Assembly: GCF_003002095.1 (NCBI RefSeq)
Contig: NZ_PVZC01000005.1
Coordinates: 62,001-126,000 of the forward strand
Direction of reading: 5' to 3'
DNA from: Allonocardiopsis opalescens
Lineage (GTDB): Bacteria > Actinomycetota > Actinomycetes > Streptosporangiales > Streptosporangiaceae
Length of the DNA: 64,000 bases
This document shows positions 17,927 to 26,195 of the stretch, piece after piece. A program made the translations under genes and the position numbers. Each line of letters opens with the position of its first letter. Position 1 is the first letter of the stretch. The notes below the pieces were generated by a model. That model did no database searches. It had not been told where the DNA came from and saw nothing but the letters and a program-made list of their open reading frames with translations.

Positions 17927-19239
17927 CGCACGCCCTCCCGCCCCGCCGCGCCGGGCACGGCCGCGCCGGGCGCCGTGCCGCCGGACGCGCCGCGCCCGCG
18001 GACCCGGCCCGGGTGGAACACCCAGCCGCGCAGCAGCAGGAAGCGCGCCAGCGTGGCCAGCACGTTCGCGGCCAGCACCGACACCACCTCCACCCAGGCG
18101 GCCGGCTCGGCCACCGCCAGGTGCAGCAGGGCGAGGGCGCCCGTGCTCAGGCCGAGCCCGAGCAGGAACACCAGCGCGCCCTCGACCTGGTGCCGCACCG
18201 CGCCCTCCCGCCCGACGACGCCGAAGGTGAAGCGCCTATTGGCCGCGGTGTTGGCGACCGAGCAGACCGCCAGCGCCACCGCGTTGGCCGCGACGGCGGG
18301 CCAGACCTGGAGCAGCAGCGTGAACAGCGCCAGGTGCGCCAGCGTGCTGACGGCGCCGATCACCGCGAAGACCGGCAGCTGGCGACCCATGCCGGCCGGC
18401 AGCGCCGCCCCCGGCGCGGCGGTGCGGGCGCCCGGCACCGCCGCCCCGGCGGGTCCGCGCGCCAGCCGCAGCGCGACCCGTGCCAGTCCGCGCAGGTCGG
18501 CCAGGATCGTGCCGGCGATGTCGACCCGGCTGTCGGGGTCGTCCACCCAGTCGACCGGCACCTCGTGCACCCGCAGCCCGGCCTCCTGCGCCAGCAGCAG
18601 CAGTTCGGTGTCGAAGAACCACGCCTCGTCCTGCACCTCGGGCAGCAGCGCCCGCGCCACCGGGGCGCGCACGGCCTTGAAGCCGCACTGGGCGTCGGTG
18701 AAGCGGGCGCCCATCAGCGTGCGCAGCAGCAGGTTGTAGCCACGGGAGATGAACTCGCGCTTGGGGCCGCGCACCACCGCCGAGCCGCGGCCGAGCCGGG
18801 TGCCGATCGCCAGGTCGCTGTGGCCCGACAGCAGCGGCGCCACCAGCGGCAGGAAGGCGCGCAGGTCGGTGGAGAGGTCGACGTCCATGTAGCTGACGAC
18901 GTTCGCCCGGCTGCGCGACCAGCAGTACCGCAGCGCGCGGCCCCGCCCCTTGAGTTCGAGCCGGACGGCTTCGACCTCGGGGAGTTCGGCGGCCAGCGCG
19001 CCGGCCTCCGCCCAGGTGGCGTCGGTGCTCGCGTTGTCGGCGATCGTGATCGTGAACGGATAGGGGAGCTCGGCGGCCAGGAAGGCGTGCAGCCGTTCCA
19101 CGCTCGCGCGCAGCGCGCGCTGCTCGTTGTGGACGGGGACGACCACTTCGATCAGCGGCGGGCGGCCGAGCGGGCCCGCGTCGGCGGGCGGCCGGACCCG
19201 AGGTTCCGTGGGAGCTGATTCCATGGCACGGACACTCAC
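17923..19239 (-). CDS. GT2 glycosyltransferase fused to a GtrA-like membrane domain
   Basis: 438 residues. Residues 30-260 are a dolichyl/polyprenyl-phosphate sugar synthase-like GT2: EVVVPVHNEQRALRASVERL, ITIADNASTDATW, SYMDVDLSTDLRAFLPLV (DxD-type metal site), FTDAQCGFKAVRA and FFDTELLLLAQEAG. Residues 290-420 contain four membrane spans of a GtrA type (AVIGAVSTLAHLALFTLLL, NRRFTF). It likely charges and flips a polyprenyl-phosphate sugar for the coupled PMT-type transferase. The GTG at 19239 is used; an internal ATG lies five codons later. AGGAGGTG sits 15 bp upstream. Confidence 0.85.
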   Translation of the reverse strand: MSVRAMESAPTEPRVRPPADAGPLGRPPLIEVVVPVHNEQRALRASVERLHAFLAAELPYPFTITIADNASTDATWAEAGALAAELPEVEAVRLELKGRGRALRYCWSRSRANVVSYMDVDLSTDLRAFLPLVAPLLSGHSDLAIGTRLGRGSAVVRGPKREFISRGYNLLLRTLMGARFTDAQCGFKAVRAPVARALLPEVQDEAWFFDTELLLLAQEAGLRVHEVPVDWVDDPDSRVDIAGTILADLRGLARVALRLARGPAGAAVPGARTAAPGAALPAGMGRQLPVFAVIGAVSTLAHLALFTLLLQVWPAVAANAVALAVCSVANTAANRRFTFGVVGREGAVRHQVEGALVFLLGLGLSTGALALLHLAVAEPAAWVEVVSVLAANVLATLARFLLLRGWVFHPGRVRGRGASGGTAPGAAVPGAAGREGVR

Positions 19240-19327
19240 CGACGAAGCTGGTCACCTCCTGTAGCGAAGCTGCGCGAAAGCTGGACGCCGGCCCGCGCCG
19301 CGGCGCCACGCTGGGGCACCGAGGCGG

Positions 19328-19346
19328 CGTTCAGCCTTCGTTCAGC
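19328..19346 (+). promoter_or_regulatory. Direct repeat upstream of the response-regulator gene
   Basis: CGTTCAGC occurs at 19328-19335 and again at 19339-19346, an 11-bp period as seen in OmpR-family binding sites. It lies 44 bp before the start of the response-regulator gene, suggesting autoregulation. Confidence 0.55.
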
Positions 19347-19389
19347 GTGTCCGCAGCGGCCGTCCAGGCTCGCGCGGCACACTCGCACG

Positions 19390-20106
19390 ATGAGTGACGC
19401 GAAGGCGGGCGCCGGCCGCACTCCCGAGGCGGCGCTGCTGGTCGTGGACGACGACCCCAACATCAGGGAACTGCTGTCGGCGAGCCTGCGCTACGCCGGT
19501 TTCGCGGTGCGGGTGGCCGCCGACGGGCCCGAGGCCGTGGCGGCCGCCGACCGCGAACGCCCCGACCTGGTCGTCCTGGACGTGATGCTGCCCCGGATGG
19601 ACGGCTTCGACGTGGCCAGGCGGCTGCGCGCCGGCGCCCGGCCCACCCCGATCGTCTTCCTGACCGCACGCGACACGACCGAGGACAAGGTCGCCGGGCT
19701 GACCCTGGGCGGCGACGACTACGTGACCAAGCCATTCAGCCTGGAGGAGGTCATCGCCCGGATCAGGGCCGTGCTGCGCCGCACCGGCGCGGCGGCGCCG
19801 CCCAGCCGGATGGCCGTGGCCGATCTGGAGCTGGACGAGGACACCCGCGAGGTGCGGCGGGCGGGCGTCGCCGTGCACCTGCCGCCGACCGCCTTCGAGC
19901 TGCTGCGCTTCCTGATGGCGCACAGCGGCCAGGTGCTGTCCAAGCGGCAGATCCTCGACCACGTCTGGCCCTACGACTTCGACGGCGACCCGTCCATCGT
20001 CGAGAGCTACGTGTCGATGCTGCGCCGGCGGCTCGACACCGGCGAGCCGCGGCTGATCCACACCCTGCGCGGCATCGGCTACACCCTGCGGGCCCCGCGC
20101 AGGTGA
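19390..20106 (+). CDS. OmpR-family response regulator
   Basis: 238 residues. The receiver domain has an acidic pocket D20-D22, phosphoacceptor D64 (LVVLDVMLPRMDG) and K114 in VTKPFS. The C-terminal winged helix contains LPPTAFELLRFLMAHSGQVLSKRQILDHVWPYDFDGDPSIVESYVSMLRRRLD and ends RGIGYTLRAPRR. It forms a 4-bp-overlapping pair with the histidine kinase gene. It is divergent from the glycosyltransferase operon, which makes cell-envelope control plausible but unproven. Confidence 0.95.
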   Translation: MSDAKAGAGRTPEAALLVVDDDPNIRELLSASLRYAGFAVRVAADGPEAVAAADRERPDLVVLDVMLPRMDGFDVARRLRAGARPTPIVFLTARDTTEDKVAGLTLGGDDYVTKPFSLEEVIARIRAVLRRTGAAAPPSRMAVADLELDEDTREVRRAGVAVHLPPTAFELLRFLMAHSGQVLSKRQILDHVWPYDFDGDPSIVESYVSMLRRRLDTGEPRLIHTLRGIGYTLRAPRR

Positions 20107-21683
20107 GCGCGGTGGAGGGCGGACGGGCGGGGCCGCTGGGCTGGTGGCGGCGCGTCCCGCTGTGGGCGCGGCTGATCGTGGTGACGCTGGCCCTGGTCGC
20201 GGGGGCGCTCGCGCTGACCGGCTTCTTCGGGGTGCAGCTGCTGCGCGGGCACCTGGAGCAGCGGGTGGACCAGGAACTGCTCGGCACGACCCGGAACGAG
20301 CCCCCGCCGCTGCCCCCCGACCTGGACGGGCCGCAGCCGCGGTCGATCCTGACACTGCGCCCCGGCGCGATCGTCGTCTGGGTGGACGGCGGCGGCGTGG
20401 TCGACACCGGCGGCGCTCCGCCCGCCGGGCAGTCGCCGCCCGGCGAGTCCGCGCTGGTCGAGGCGGCTAGGACCCTCGCGCCCGGGCAGATCGCCACCCT
20501 CCCGGCGGCCGTGCCCGGCGATTACCCGTGGCGGGCCGCCGCCTCCCAGGCGCCCAGCGGCCTCCGGCAGGTGGTGGCCTACAGCCTGGCCGACGTGGAG
20601 TCGACGGTGGACCAGCTGACCGCCATCAATCTGGCCATCGGCGCCGCCGTGCTGGCGGCGCTGTCGGCGGCCGGCTTCGCGCTGGTGCGCGTCACCCTGC
20701 GGCCGCTCGGCCGGATCGGGGCGACGGCGGAGGCGATCGCGGCCGGCGACCTGTCCCGCCGGGTGCCGTCCTGGCCGGCGTCCACCGAGATGGGGCGGCT
20801 GAGCCGGTCGCTCAACGGCATGCTCGGCCAGATCGAGCGGGCCTTCCGCGCCCGCGAGGACTCCGAGCGCCAGGCCCGCGCCTCGGAGGACCGCATGCGC
20901 CGCTTCGTCGCCGACGCCAGCCACGAACTGCGCACCCCGCTCACCTCGATCAGCGGCTACGCCCAGCTCTACCGCCAGGCGGGCACCGGGTCCGGCCCGG
21001 CCGGGCGCACGGACCCCGCCCCCGGTCCCGGGGCGCGGGCGGGCGCCCGGCCCGGCACCGCCGGGGCGGCGTCCGTGCCGGACGTGCCCGCGCTGTTCGG
21101 CCGGATCGAGGCCGAGGCCCGGCGGATGGGCACCCTCGTGGACGACCTGCTGCTGCTGGCCCGGCTCGACCGGCACCGGCCGCTGGAGCGCGCCCCCGTC
21201 GACCTGTTCGCGCTGGCCGCGGACGCCGTCCTGGACGCCCGCGCCCGCGACCCCGACCGCCCGATCGAACTGGTCCGGCTGGACGGCCCGGCCGACACCG
21301 TCGCACCGGTGACGGTCTCCGGCGACGAGACCGGCCTGCGCCAGGTACTGGACAACCTGGTCGGCAACGCCCTCACCCACACCCCGCCCGGCACCCCGGT
21401 GGAGGTCCGCGTCGGCCTGCTCGCACCGCCCGACGGCCCCGGCCGCGCCGTCGTCGCCGTCGCCGACCAGGGCCCCGGCATCTCGCCCGAACTCGCCGAC
21501 CGCGTCTTCGAGCGCTTCTACCGCCCCGACCCCGCCCGCGCCCGCGGCGGCGCCGGCCTCGGCCTGTCCATCGTCGCCGCCCTCGTCACCGCCCACGGCG
21601 GCACGGTCGACCTGACCCCCGCCGAGAGCGGCGGGAGCGTCTTCACGGTGTCGCTGCCGCCGGCGGACGGCCCGCCGCCCTAG
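20103..21683 (+). CDS. Sensor histidine kinase
   Basis: 526 residues. There is a membrane span at about 22-44, an extracellular loop of about 125 residues, a second span at about 175-195, and a HAMP linker (RPLGRIGATAEAIAAGDLSRRV). The phosphorylated His274 is in FVADASHELRTPLTSISGY. A Gly/Pro/Ala-rich insertion of about 35 residues sits between the two dimerisation helices. The N box is QVLDNLVGNALTHTP, G1 is DQGPGISPE and G2 is GGAGLGLSIV. It overlaps the response-regulator stop by GTGA. The signal is unknown. Confidence 0.93.
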   Translation: MSAVEGGRAGPLGWWRRVPLWARLIVVTLALVAGALALTGFFGVQLLRGHLEQRVDQELLGTTRNEPPPLPPDLDGPQPRSILTLRPGAIVVWVDGGGVVDTGGAPPAGQSPPGESALVEAARTLAPGQIATLPAAVPGDYPWRAAASQAPSGLRQVVAYSLADVESTVDQLTAINLAIGAAVLAALSAAGFALVRVTLRPLGRIGATAEAIAAGDLSRRVPSWPASTEMGRLSRSLNGMLGQIERAFRAREDSERQARASEDRMRRFVADASHELRTPLTSISGYAQLYRQAGTGSGPAGRTDPAPGPGARAGARPGTAGAASVPDVPALFGRIEAEARRMGTLVDDLLLLARLDRHRPLERAPVDLFALAADAVLDARARDPDRPIELVRLDGPADTVAPVTVSGDETGLRQVLDNLVGNALTHTPPGTPVEVRVGLLAPPDGPGRAVVAVADQGPGISPELADRVFERFYRPDPARARGGAGLGLSIVAALVTAHGGTVDLTPAESGGSVFTVSLPPADGPPP

Positions 21684-22936
21684 GCGCCGCCGCCCTCCCC
21701 CGCCAACCGAGCCGCCCGGGCGTTGAGGTAGCGGCGTCTGGGGAGGCTGTGGGCGCGGTCGGCGGCGGTGCGGTAGGCGGTGGCGGCGGCCGCGGTGTCG
21801 CCGGACATCTCCAACAGGTGGGCGCGGACGGTGTGCAGGCGGTGGTCGCCGGCGAGGCGGGGGTCGGCGGCGAGGGCGTCGACGCGGGGCAGGGCGGCCT
21901 CGGCGCCGTGCGCCATGGCGAGGGCGACGGCGTGGTTGAGGGCGGCGACCGGGTTGTCGGAGATGCGCAGCAGCAGTTCGTAGAGTGCGGCGATCTGCGG
22001 CCAGTCCGTCTGCTCGGCGGTGGGCGCCTCGTCGTGGAGGGCGCTGATGGCCGCCTGGAGCTGGTAGGGGCCGGGTGTGCCGCGCGACAGGGCGGCGGAG
22101 ACCAGGGCGACGCCCTCGGCGATGTAGGCGGCGTTCCAGCGGGAGCGGTCCTGCTCGGCCATGGGGACGGGTTCGCCGCCGGGGCCGGTGCGGGCGTCGC
22201 GGCGGGCGTCGGTGAGCAGCATCAGGGCGAGCAGTCCGGCCGCCTCGGCGTCGTCGGGCAGCAGCCGGTGCACGGTGCGGGCCAGCCGGATCGCCTCCGC
22301 CGCCAGGTCGGCGCGGTGCAGCCCGGGTCCGGCGGTGGCGGCGTAGCCCTCGTTGAAGATCAGGTAGAGCACGTGCAGCACCGCGCCGAGGCGCTGGGCG
22401 CGCTCCCCGGGCGGCGGCGGGGCGAAGGGGATGCCGCTCTCCTTGACGCCGCGCTTGGCCCGGCTGATGCGCCGGGTCATGGTCGCCTCCGGCACCAGGA
22501 AGGCCCGCGCGATCTCGGCCGTGGACAGGCCGCCGACGGCGCGCAGGCTGAGCGCGATCTGGGAGGCGGTCGACAGCGACGGGTGACAGCACATGAAGAG
22601 CAGCAGCAGGGTGTCGTCGGCGTCGGGCGGCGGCCGGTCGGCGGCGGGCGCGGTACCGGATCCGGGCAGCTCCCAGCGGGCGACGGCGTCCTCGCGCCGC
22701 CGCCTGGCCTGCTCGGCGCGGAGCAGGTCGGTGAGGCGGCGCGAGGCCACCGTGACCAGCCAGCCGCGCGGCCGCTCGGGCACGCCGTCGCGCGGCCACC
22801 GGACGGAGGCGGCGAGCAGCGCCTCCTGCACGGCGTCCTCGGCGATGTCGAAGTTGCCGTACCGCCGCACCAGCGCGCCGAGGACCTGCGGCGCCAGGCT
22901 GCGCAGCAGGTCCTCGGTCTCCGTCTCGTCCGCCAC
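21680..22936 (-). CDS. ECF sigma factor of the DUF6596 type
   Basis: 418 residues. Region 2 is VRRYGNFDIAEDAVQEALLAASVRWP and GWLVTVASRRLTDLLRAEQARRRRED. Region 4 is LSLRAVGGLSTAEIARAFLVPEATMTRRISRAK. The C-terminal 230 residues form the DUF6596 extension (LIFNEGYAATAG, AEAIRLAR, GLLALMLLTDARRDARTG, RSRWNAAYIAEG), a helical repeat region typical of ECF41/42-like sigma factors. The gene starts at GTG 22936, 8 bp after the YciI stop, so both are co-transcribed. The stop overlaps the histidine-kinase stop on the other strand. Confidence 0.92.
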   Translation of the reverse strand: MADETETEDLLRSLAPQVLGALVRRYGNFDIAEDAVQEALLAASVRWPRDGVPERPRGWLVTVASRRLTDLLRAEQARRRREDAVARWELPGSGTAPAADRPPPDADDTLLLLFMCCHPSLSTASQIALSLRAVGGLSTAEIARAFLVPEATMTRRISRAKRGVKESGIPFAPPPPGERAQRLGAVLHVLYLIFNEGYAATAGPGLHRADLAAEAIRLARTVHRLLPDDAEAAGLLALMLLTDARRDARTGPGGEPVPMAEQDRSRWNAAYIAEGVALVSAALSRGTPGPYQLQAAISALHDEAPTAEQTDWPQIAALYELLLRISDNPVAALNHAVALAMAHGAEAALPRVDALAADPRLAGDHRLHTVRAHLLEMSGDTAAAATAYRTAADRAHSLPRRRYLNARAARLAGEGGGA

Positions 22937-22944
22937 GGCGCCGC

Positions 22945-23367
22945 TCAGGCCGCCGGCATGTCGGAGCCGCCGACGACCGGCCGCACGTCCACGTACCAGT
23001 CGCGCCCCAGGTCGGTGCCCTCGGGGGCGGGGGTGTCCGCGAGCCGCGCGGCGATCTCCGTCGCCCGGTCGAAGCTCGCGCACTCCACGATCGTGTAGCC
23101 GGCCAGCACCTCCTCGGTCTCGGCGTAGGGCCCGTCGGTGACCACGGGCACGCCGTCGGCCACCTGGATCCTCCTGGTGTGGACGGGGGCGTCCAGGCCG
23201 CGGCCCTCGACGAACTCGCCGGACTCGACCAGGTCGTTGTTCCACTGCGCCATGAAGGCGTGCAGCTTCGCCGCGTCCTCCGGTGTCCAGGCCGTGCCGC
23301 CGGTGGACTCGCCGCTGAGCATGTCGTGATCGCGCTGCGAACCGAACATCATGATGATGTACCGCAC
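22945..23367 (-). CDS. YciI/DGPF-domain protein paired with the sigma factor
   Basis: 140 residues with the DGPF signature VVTDGPYAETEEVLAGYTIVECASFDRATEIAARL and an N-terminal RYIIMMFGSQRDHD strand. DGPF proteins are almost always encoded next to ECF42-type sigma factors and are thought to modulate them. GTG 23367 has GGGGAG 7 bp upstream. The predicted metal or active-site His and Asp of YciI are only partly present, so a regulatory role fits better than enzymatic activity. Confidence 0.88.
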   Translation of the reverse strand: MRYIIMMFGSQRDHDMLSGESTGGTAWTPEDAAKLHAFMAQWNNDLVESGEFVEGRGLDAPVHTRRIQVADGVPVVTDGPYAETEEVLAGYTIVECASFDRATEIAARLADTPAPEGTDLGRDWYVDVRPVVGGSDMPAA

Positions 23368-23710
23368 CGTCGTTCTCCCCTCTGCCGGCACCCCTTCCGG
23401 TGCCTCTCACCCGAGACGTCGGAGCGACGCACCCGGACCGGACACGGCCGCCGGATCCGACGCGGATCAATGTCGGGCGGCGCGGCGACGGCTGTCAACA
23501 AGCTGTGGACGGCCGGAGCGCTCCCGGCACGGAGCGGGACCGGCCCGCCGCCACACTATTTCTGTGCGCTTTTTCCCGGAATTCGAAGCGCAAATCCACG
23601 CATACCCACCGCCCGCATGGACGCGATCGGGGTCCGCCAGGTTGACAGGCAACTCCGCCACCACGAAACTCTGTGACTGTCCTGTTACAAACGGCGATTG
23701 GAAATACATC
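23368..23710 (+). other. 343-bp control region before the small peptide gene
   Basis: Less GC-rich than its surroundings. TTGACA at 23642-23647, followed after 17 bp by GAAACT at 23665-23670, is a possible promoter for the peptide gene at 23711. The minus-strand promoter for the YciI/sigma operon should also be here. No coding feature was found. Confidence 0.45.
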
Positions 23711-23812
23711 ATGAGTGAGATTCCCGGACTTCTCGGAAATCTGCTGCCCGGCGACGAGATCGTGGACCTGGAGGGCTGGCGCCTGGAGCTGAGCGAGGGC
23801 GACCAGGACTGA
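23711..23812 (+). CDS. 33-residue acidic peptide of unknown function
   Basis: It starts MSEIPGLLGNLLPGDEIVD and ends in LSEGDQD. It contains one Trp, no Cys and no Thr, and is strongly acidic. TTGGA lies 8 bp before ATG 23711, a promoter-like TTGACA is upstream, and a perfect 16-bp hairpin follows 7 bp after the stop, so it looks like a separate, deliberately terminated transcription unit. It could be a small regulator or a leader-like peptide. A prolyl oligopeptidase follows on the same strand, a family that matures some ribosomal peptides, but no modifying enzyme is adjacent. Confidence 0.5.
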   Translation: MSEIPGLLGNLLPGDEIVDLEGWRLELSEGDQD

Positions 23813-23819
23813 CGTCCGA

Positions 23820-23860
23820 GATCGCGGGGCTCTCCGGTGTCTCGGGAGAGCCCCGCGATC
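23820..23860 (+). terminator. Perfect 16-bp hairpin after the small peptide gene
   Basis: GATCGCGGGGCTCTCC (23820-23835) and GGAGAGCCCCGCGATC (23845-23860) pair without mismatch around a 9-nt loop, 7 bp after the peptide stop and 164 bp before the oligopeptidase start. Confidence 0.85.
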
Positions 23861-24023
23861 GGCCCGCCGCCCACGATCCGAATGGACGCGACGGGCCGCG
23901 ACGAACCGCACAGTCGCCCGAAGAACGCGAAACGGACCGCATTCACGACCGACCCGATAAACGGTGAATCGGGCGAAAGCACCAGCAGCGCGAAACAGAA
24001 AAAATCGGGGAGAGAACGGAGCC

Positions 24024-26195
24024 ATGCCAGCGTCCCACACCGCGCACCGCTTCCCGCCGGCCCGCCGCGACCCGGTCGCCGACGTACTGCACGGCCGCGT
24101 CGTGCCCGACCCCTACCGGTGGCTGGAGGACGGCGAGAGCGCGGCGTGCGAGGTCTGGCTGGCCGGACAGGCCGCACTGTACGCCGAGCACGCCCGGCGG
24201 TGGCCGCACCGCACCGCCTTCACCGCGCTCTGCGCCGAACTGCTGGGCGAGGGCGGCGGCCGCGCGGTACCCGTCGCGACTCCGCCCGTCTGGCGCGGCG
24301 ACCGCCGCTTCGAACTGCGCCGCGCCGACGGCCGGCAGCTGCCCGTGCTGGTCGTCACCGACCCCGGCGCACCGCCGCGCACGCTGCTCGACCCGCTCGA
24401 CCGCGACCCCTCCGGCACCACCACCCTGGACTCCTGGCGCCCCTCCCCCGACGGCGCGCTGCTCGCCTACCAGCTGTCGCGGACCGGCGACGAGCGGCCG
24501 CTGCTGCGGGTGCTCGACGTCGCGAGCGGCCGCGACGTCGATAGCCCGCTCATCCCCGGGCGCCCCACCCCCGTGGTGTGGCTGCCCGACGGCTCCGGCT
24601 TCCACTACGTCGAAGGCGCCCCGTCCCCGGACCGGCCCGGGCGGCGGCTGCTGCTGCACCGACTCGGCACCCGGCAGGCCGACGACGCGGTGCTGTTCGA
24701 GACGGAACACCCGCAGCTGTCGGTCAAGGCGAGCCCGGACGGCACCGTGCTGATGCTCAGCACCGCCCCGGGCGCCACCTCGGGCAACGCGCTGTGGATC
24801 GCGGACACGGCCGGCACCGCCGACGGCGTCCCGGCGTGGCGGCCCGTCCACGACGGCACCGCCGCCGGCACCCGGGCCGTGCTGAAGTTCGGCCCCGGCG
24901 GCACCGTCTTCGCGATCACCGACGAAGACGCGCCCTTCGGCCGGCTGTGCGCCGTCGACCCGGCCGACCCGCGCTCGGCCGCGTGGCGCACGATCGTGCC
25001 CGAGCGGCCTCCGGCCGTCCTCGCCGACTGCGCGCTGCTGTCGGAGCCGGCCGGCGGCGCGGTCCGGCTCCTCGTCCTCCGCACCCGGCACGGCGTCGGC
25101 GAACTCACGCTGCACGGCGGCGACGGCGCCCTGCTCGCCGAGGTGCCGCTCCCGGTCGCCGGGGCCGTCTCCCGCCTCACCGCCCCGCCATCGGCCGGGC
25201 CGCGCGCCTGGTTCATCGCCACCGACTTCGCCACACCGCCGGCCGTGTACCGCTTCGACCTGCGCGACCGCGCCTGTGCGCCGGACGCCGCCGCGCCGCC
25301 GCCCGCCGCCGGCACGCGGGCGCCCCAGCGGCCCGAGGTGCGCACGGTCGACTACCGCTCCGAGGACGGCACTCCGGTGCTGATGCGGCTGATCGGCCCG
25401 CCCGGCGCCGACGGTCCGCTGCCGACCCTGCTCACCGCCTACGGCGGCTTCGGCGCCTCGATCGCGCCCGCCTACTCCCCCGCGGTGCTGGCCTGGGTGC
25501 GGGCCGGTGGCCGCTACGCGGTCGCGCACGTGCGCGGCGGCGGCGAGGAGGGCACCGGCTGGCACGCGGCGGGGCGCGGAAGCGCCAAGCCGAACGCCGT
25601 CGCCGACCTCGCCGCGGCGGCCGAGCGGCTGGTGGAGCGGGGCTGGACCACTCCGGACCGGCTGGCCGTGCGGGGCGCCTCGCACAGCGGGCTGCTGGTC
25701 GCCGCGGCGATCACCCGCGACCCGGAGCGCTACGCCGCCGCGGTCTGCTCGGACCCGGTCACCGACATGGTCAGGTATCCGCTGTTCGGGCTGGGGCGGA
25801 TGTGGACGGAGGAGTTCGGCACCGCCGACGACCCCGACGAACTCGACACCCTGCTCGGCTACTCGCCCTACCACCGGGTCACCCCGGGCACCCGGTACCC
25901 GGCCGTCCTGCTGACCTGCGCCCGGGTGGACCCGAGGGTGAACGCGCTGCACACCAGGAAGCTGGCGGCGGCGCTGCAGCACGCCACCTCCTCGGACCGC
26001 CCGGTCCTGCTGCGCTGCGAGTCGGGCGTGGGGCACGGCGCCCGCTCGGCGGCCCGCTGGCTCGCGCTCCAGGCCGACATCCTGGCCTTCTGCGCCGCGC
26101 ACACCGGGCTGGCCGCCTTCGACGGCGGGGCCGTCGGCGCGACGGCGTCCGGGGCGCTCGCCGCGGCCGCCCCGGATCCCGGCGGGCCGGCCTAG
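24024..26195 (+). CDS. Prolyl oligopeptidase family serine peptidase (S9A)
   Basis: 723 residues. An N-terminal segment (RRDPVADVLHGRVVPDPYRWLEDGES) and a seven-bladed propeller precede the C-terminal alpha/beta-hydrolase domain (TAYGGFGASIAPAYSP, RGGGEEGTGWHAAGR). The catalytic triad is S553 (GASHSGLL, with His and Ser where most members have Asn and Gly), D636 and H671 (GVGHG). The enzyme should cleave after proline in short peptides. There is no signal peptide. ATG 24024 has GGGGAGAG upstream. The stop overlaps the convergent hydrolase gene by 4 bp. Confidence 0.9.
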   Translation: MPASHTAHRFPPARRDPVADVLHGRVVPDPYRWLEDGESAACEVWLAGQAALYAEHARRWPHRTAFTALCAELLGEGGGRAVPVATPPVWRGDRRFELRRADGRQLPVLVVTDPGAPPRTLLDPLDRDPSGTTTLDSWRPSPDGALLAYQLSRTGDERPLLRVLDVASGRDVDSPLIPGRPTPVVWLPDGSGFHYVEGAPSPDRPGRRLLLHRLGTRQADDAVLFETEHPQLSVKASPDGTVLMLSTAPGATSGNALWIADTAGTADGVPAWRPVHDGTAAGTRAVLKFGPGGTVFAITDEDAPFGRLCAVDPADPRSAAWRTIVPERPPAVLADCALLSEPAGGAVRLLVLRTRHGVGELTLHGGDGALLAEVPLPVAGAVSRLTAPPSAGPRAWFIATDFATPPAVYRFDLRDRACAPDAAAPPPAAGTRAPQRPEVRTVDYRSEDGTPVLMRLIGPPGADGPLPTLLTAYGGFGASIAPAYSPAVLAWVRAGGRYAVAHVRGGGEEGTGWHAAGRGSAKPNAVADLAAAAERLVERGWTTPDRLAVRGASHSGLLVAAAITRDPERYAAAVCSDPVTDMVRYPLFGLGRMWTEEFGTADDPDELDTLLGYSPYHRVTPGTRYPAVLLTCARVDPRVNALHTRKLAAALQHATSSDRPVLLRCESGVGHGARSAARWLALQADILAFCAAHTGLAAFDGGAVGATASGALAAAAPDPGGPA

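Noticed and set aside
23711..26195. Class III lanthipeptide operon with LanP-type peptidase
   Set aside because: The small peptide has no Cys or Thr, no LanKC-type synthetase is present, and a strong terminator separates peptide and peptidase genes.
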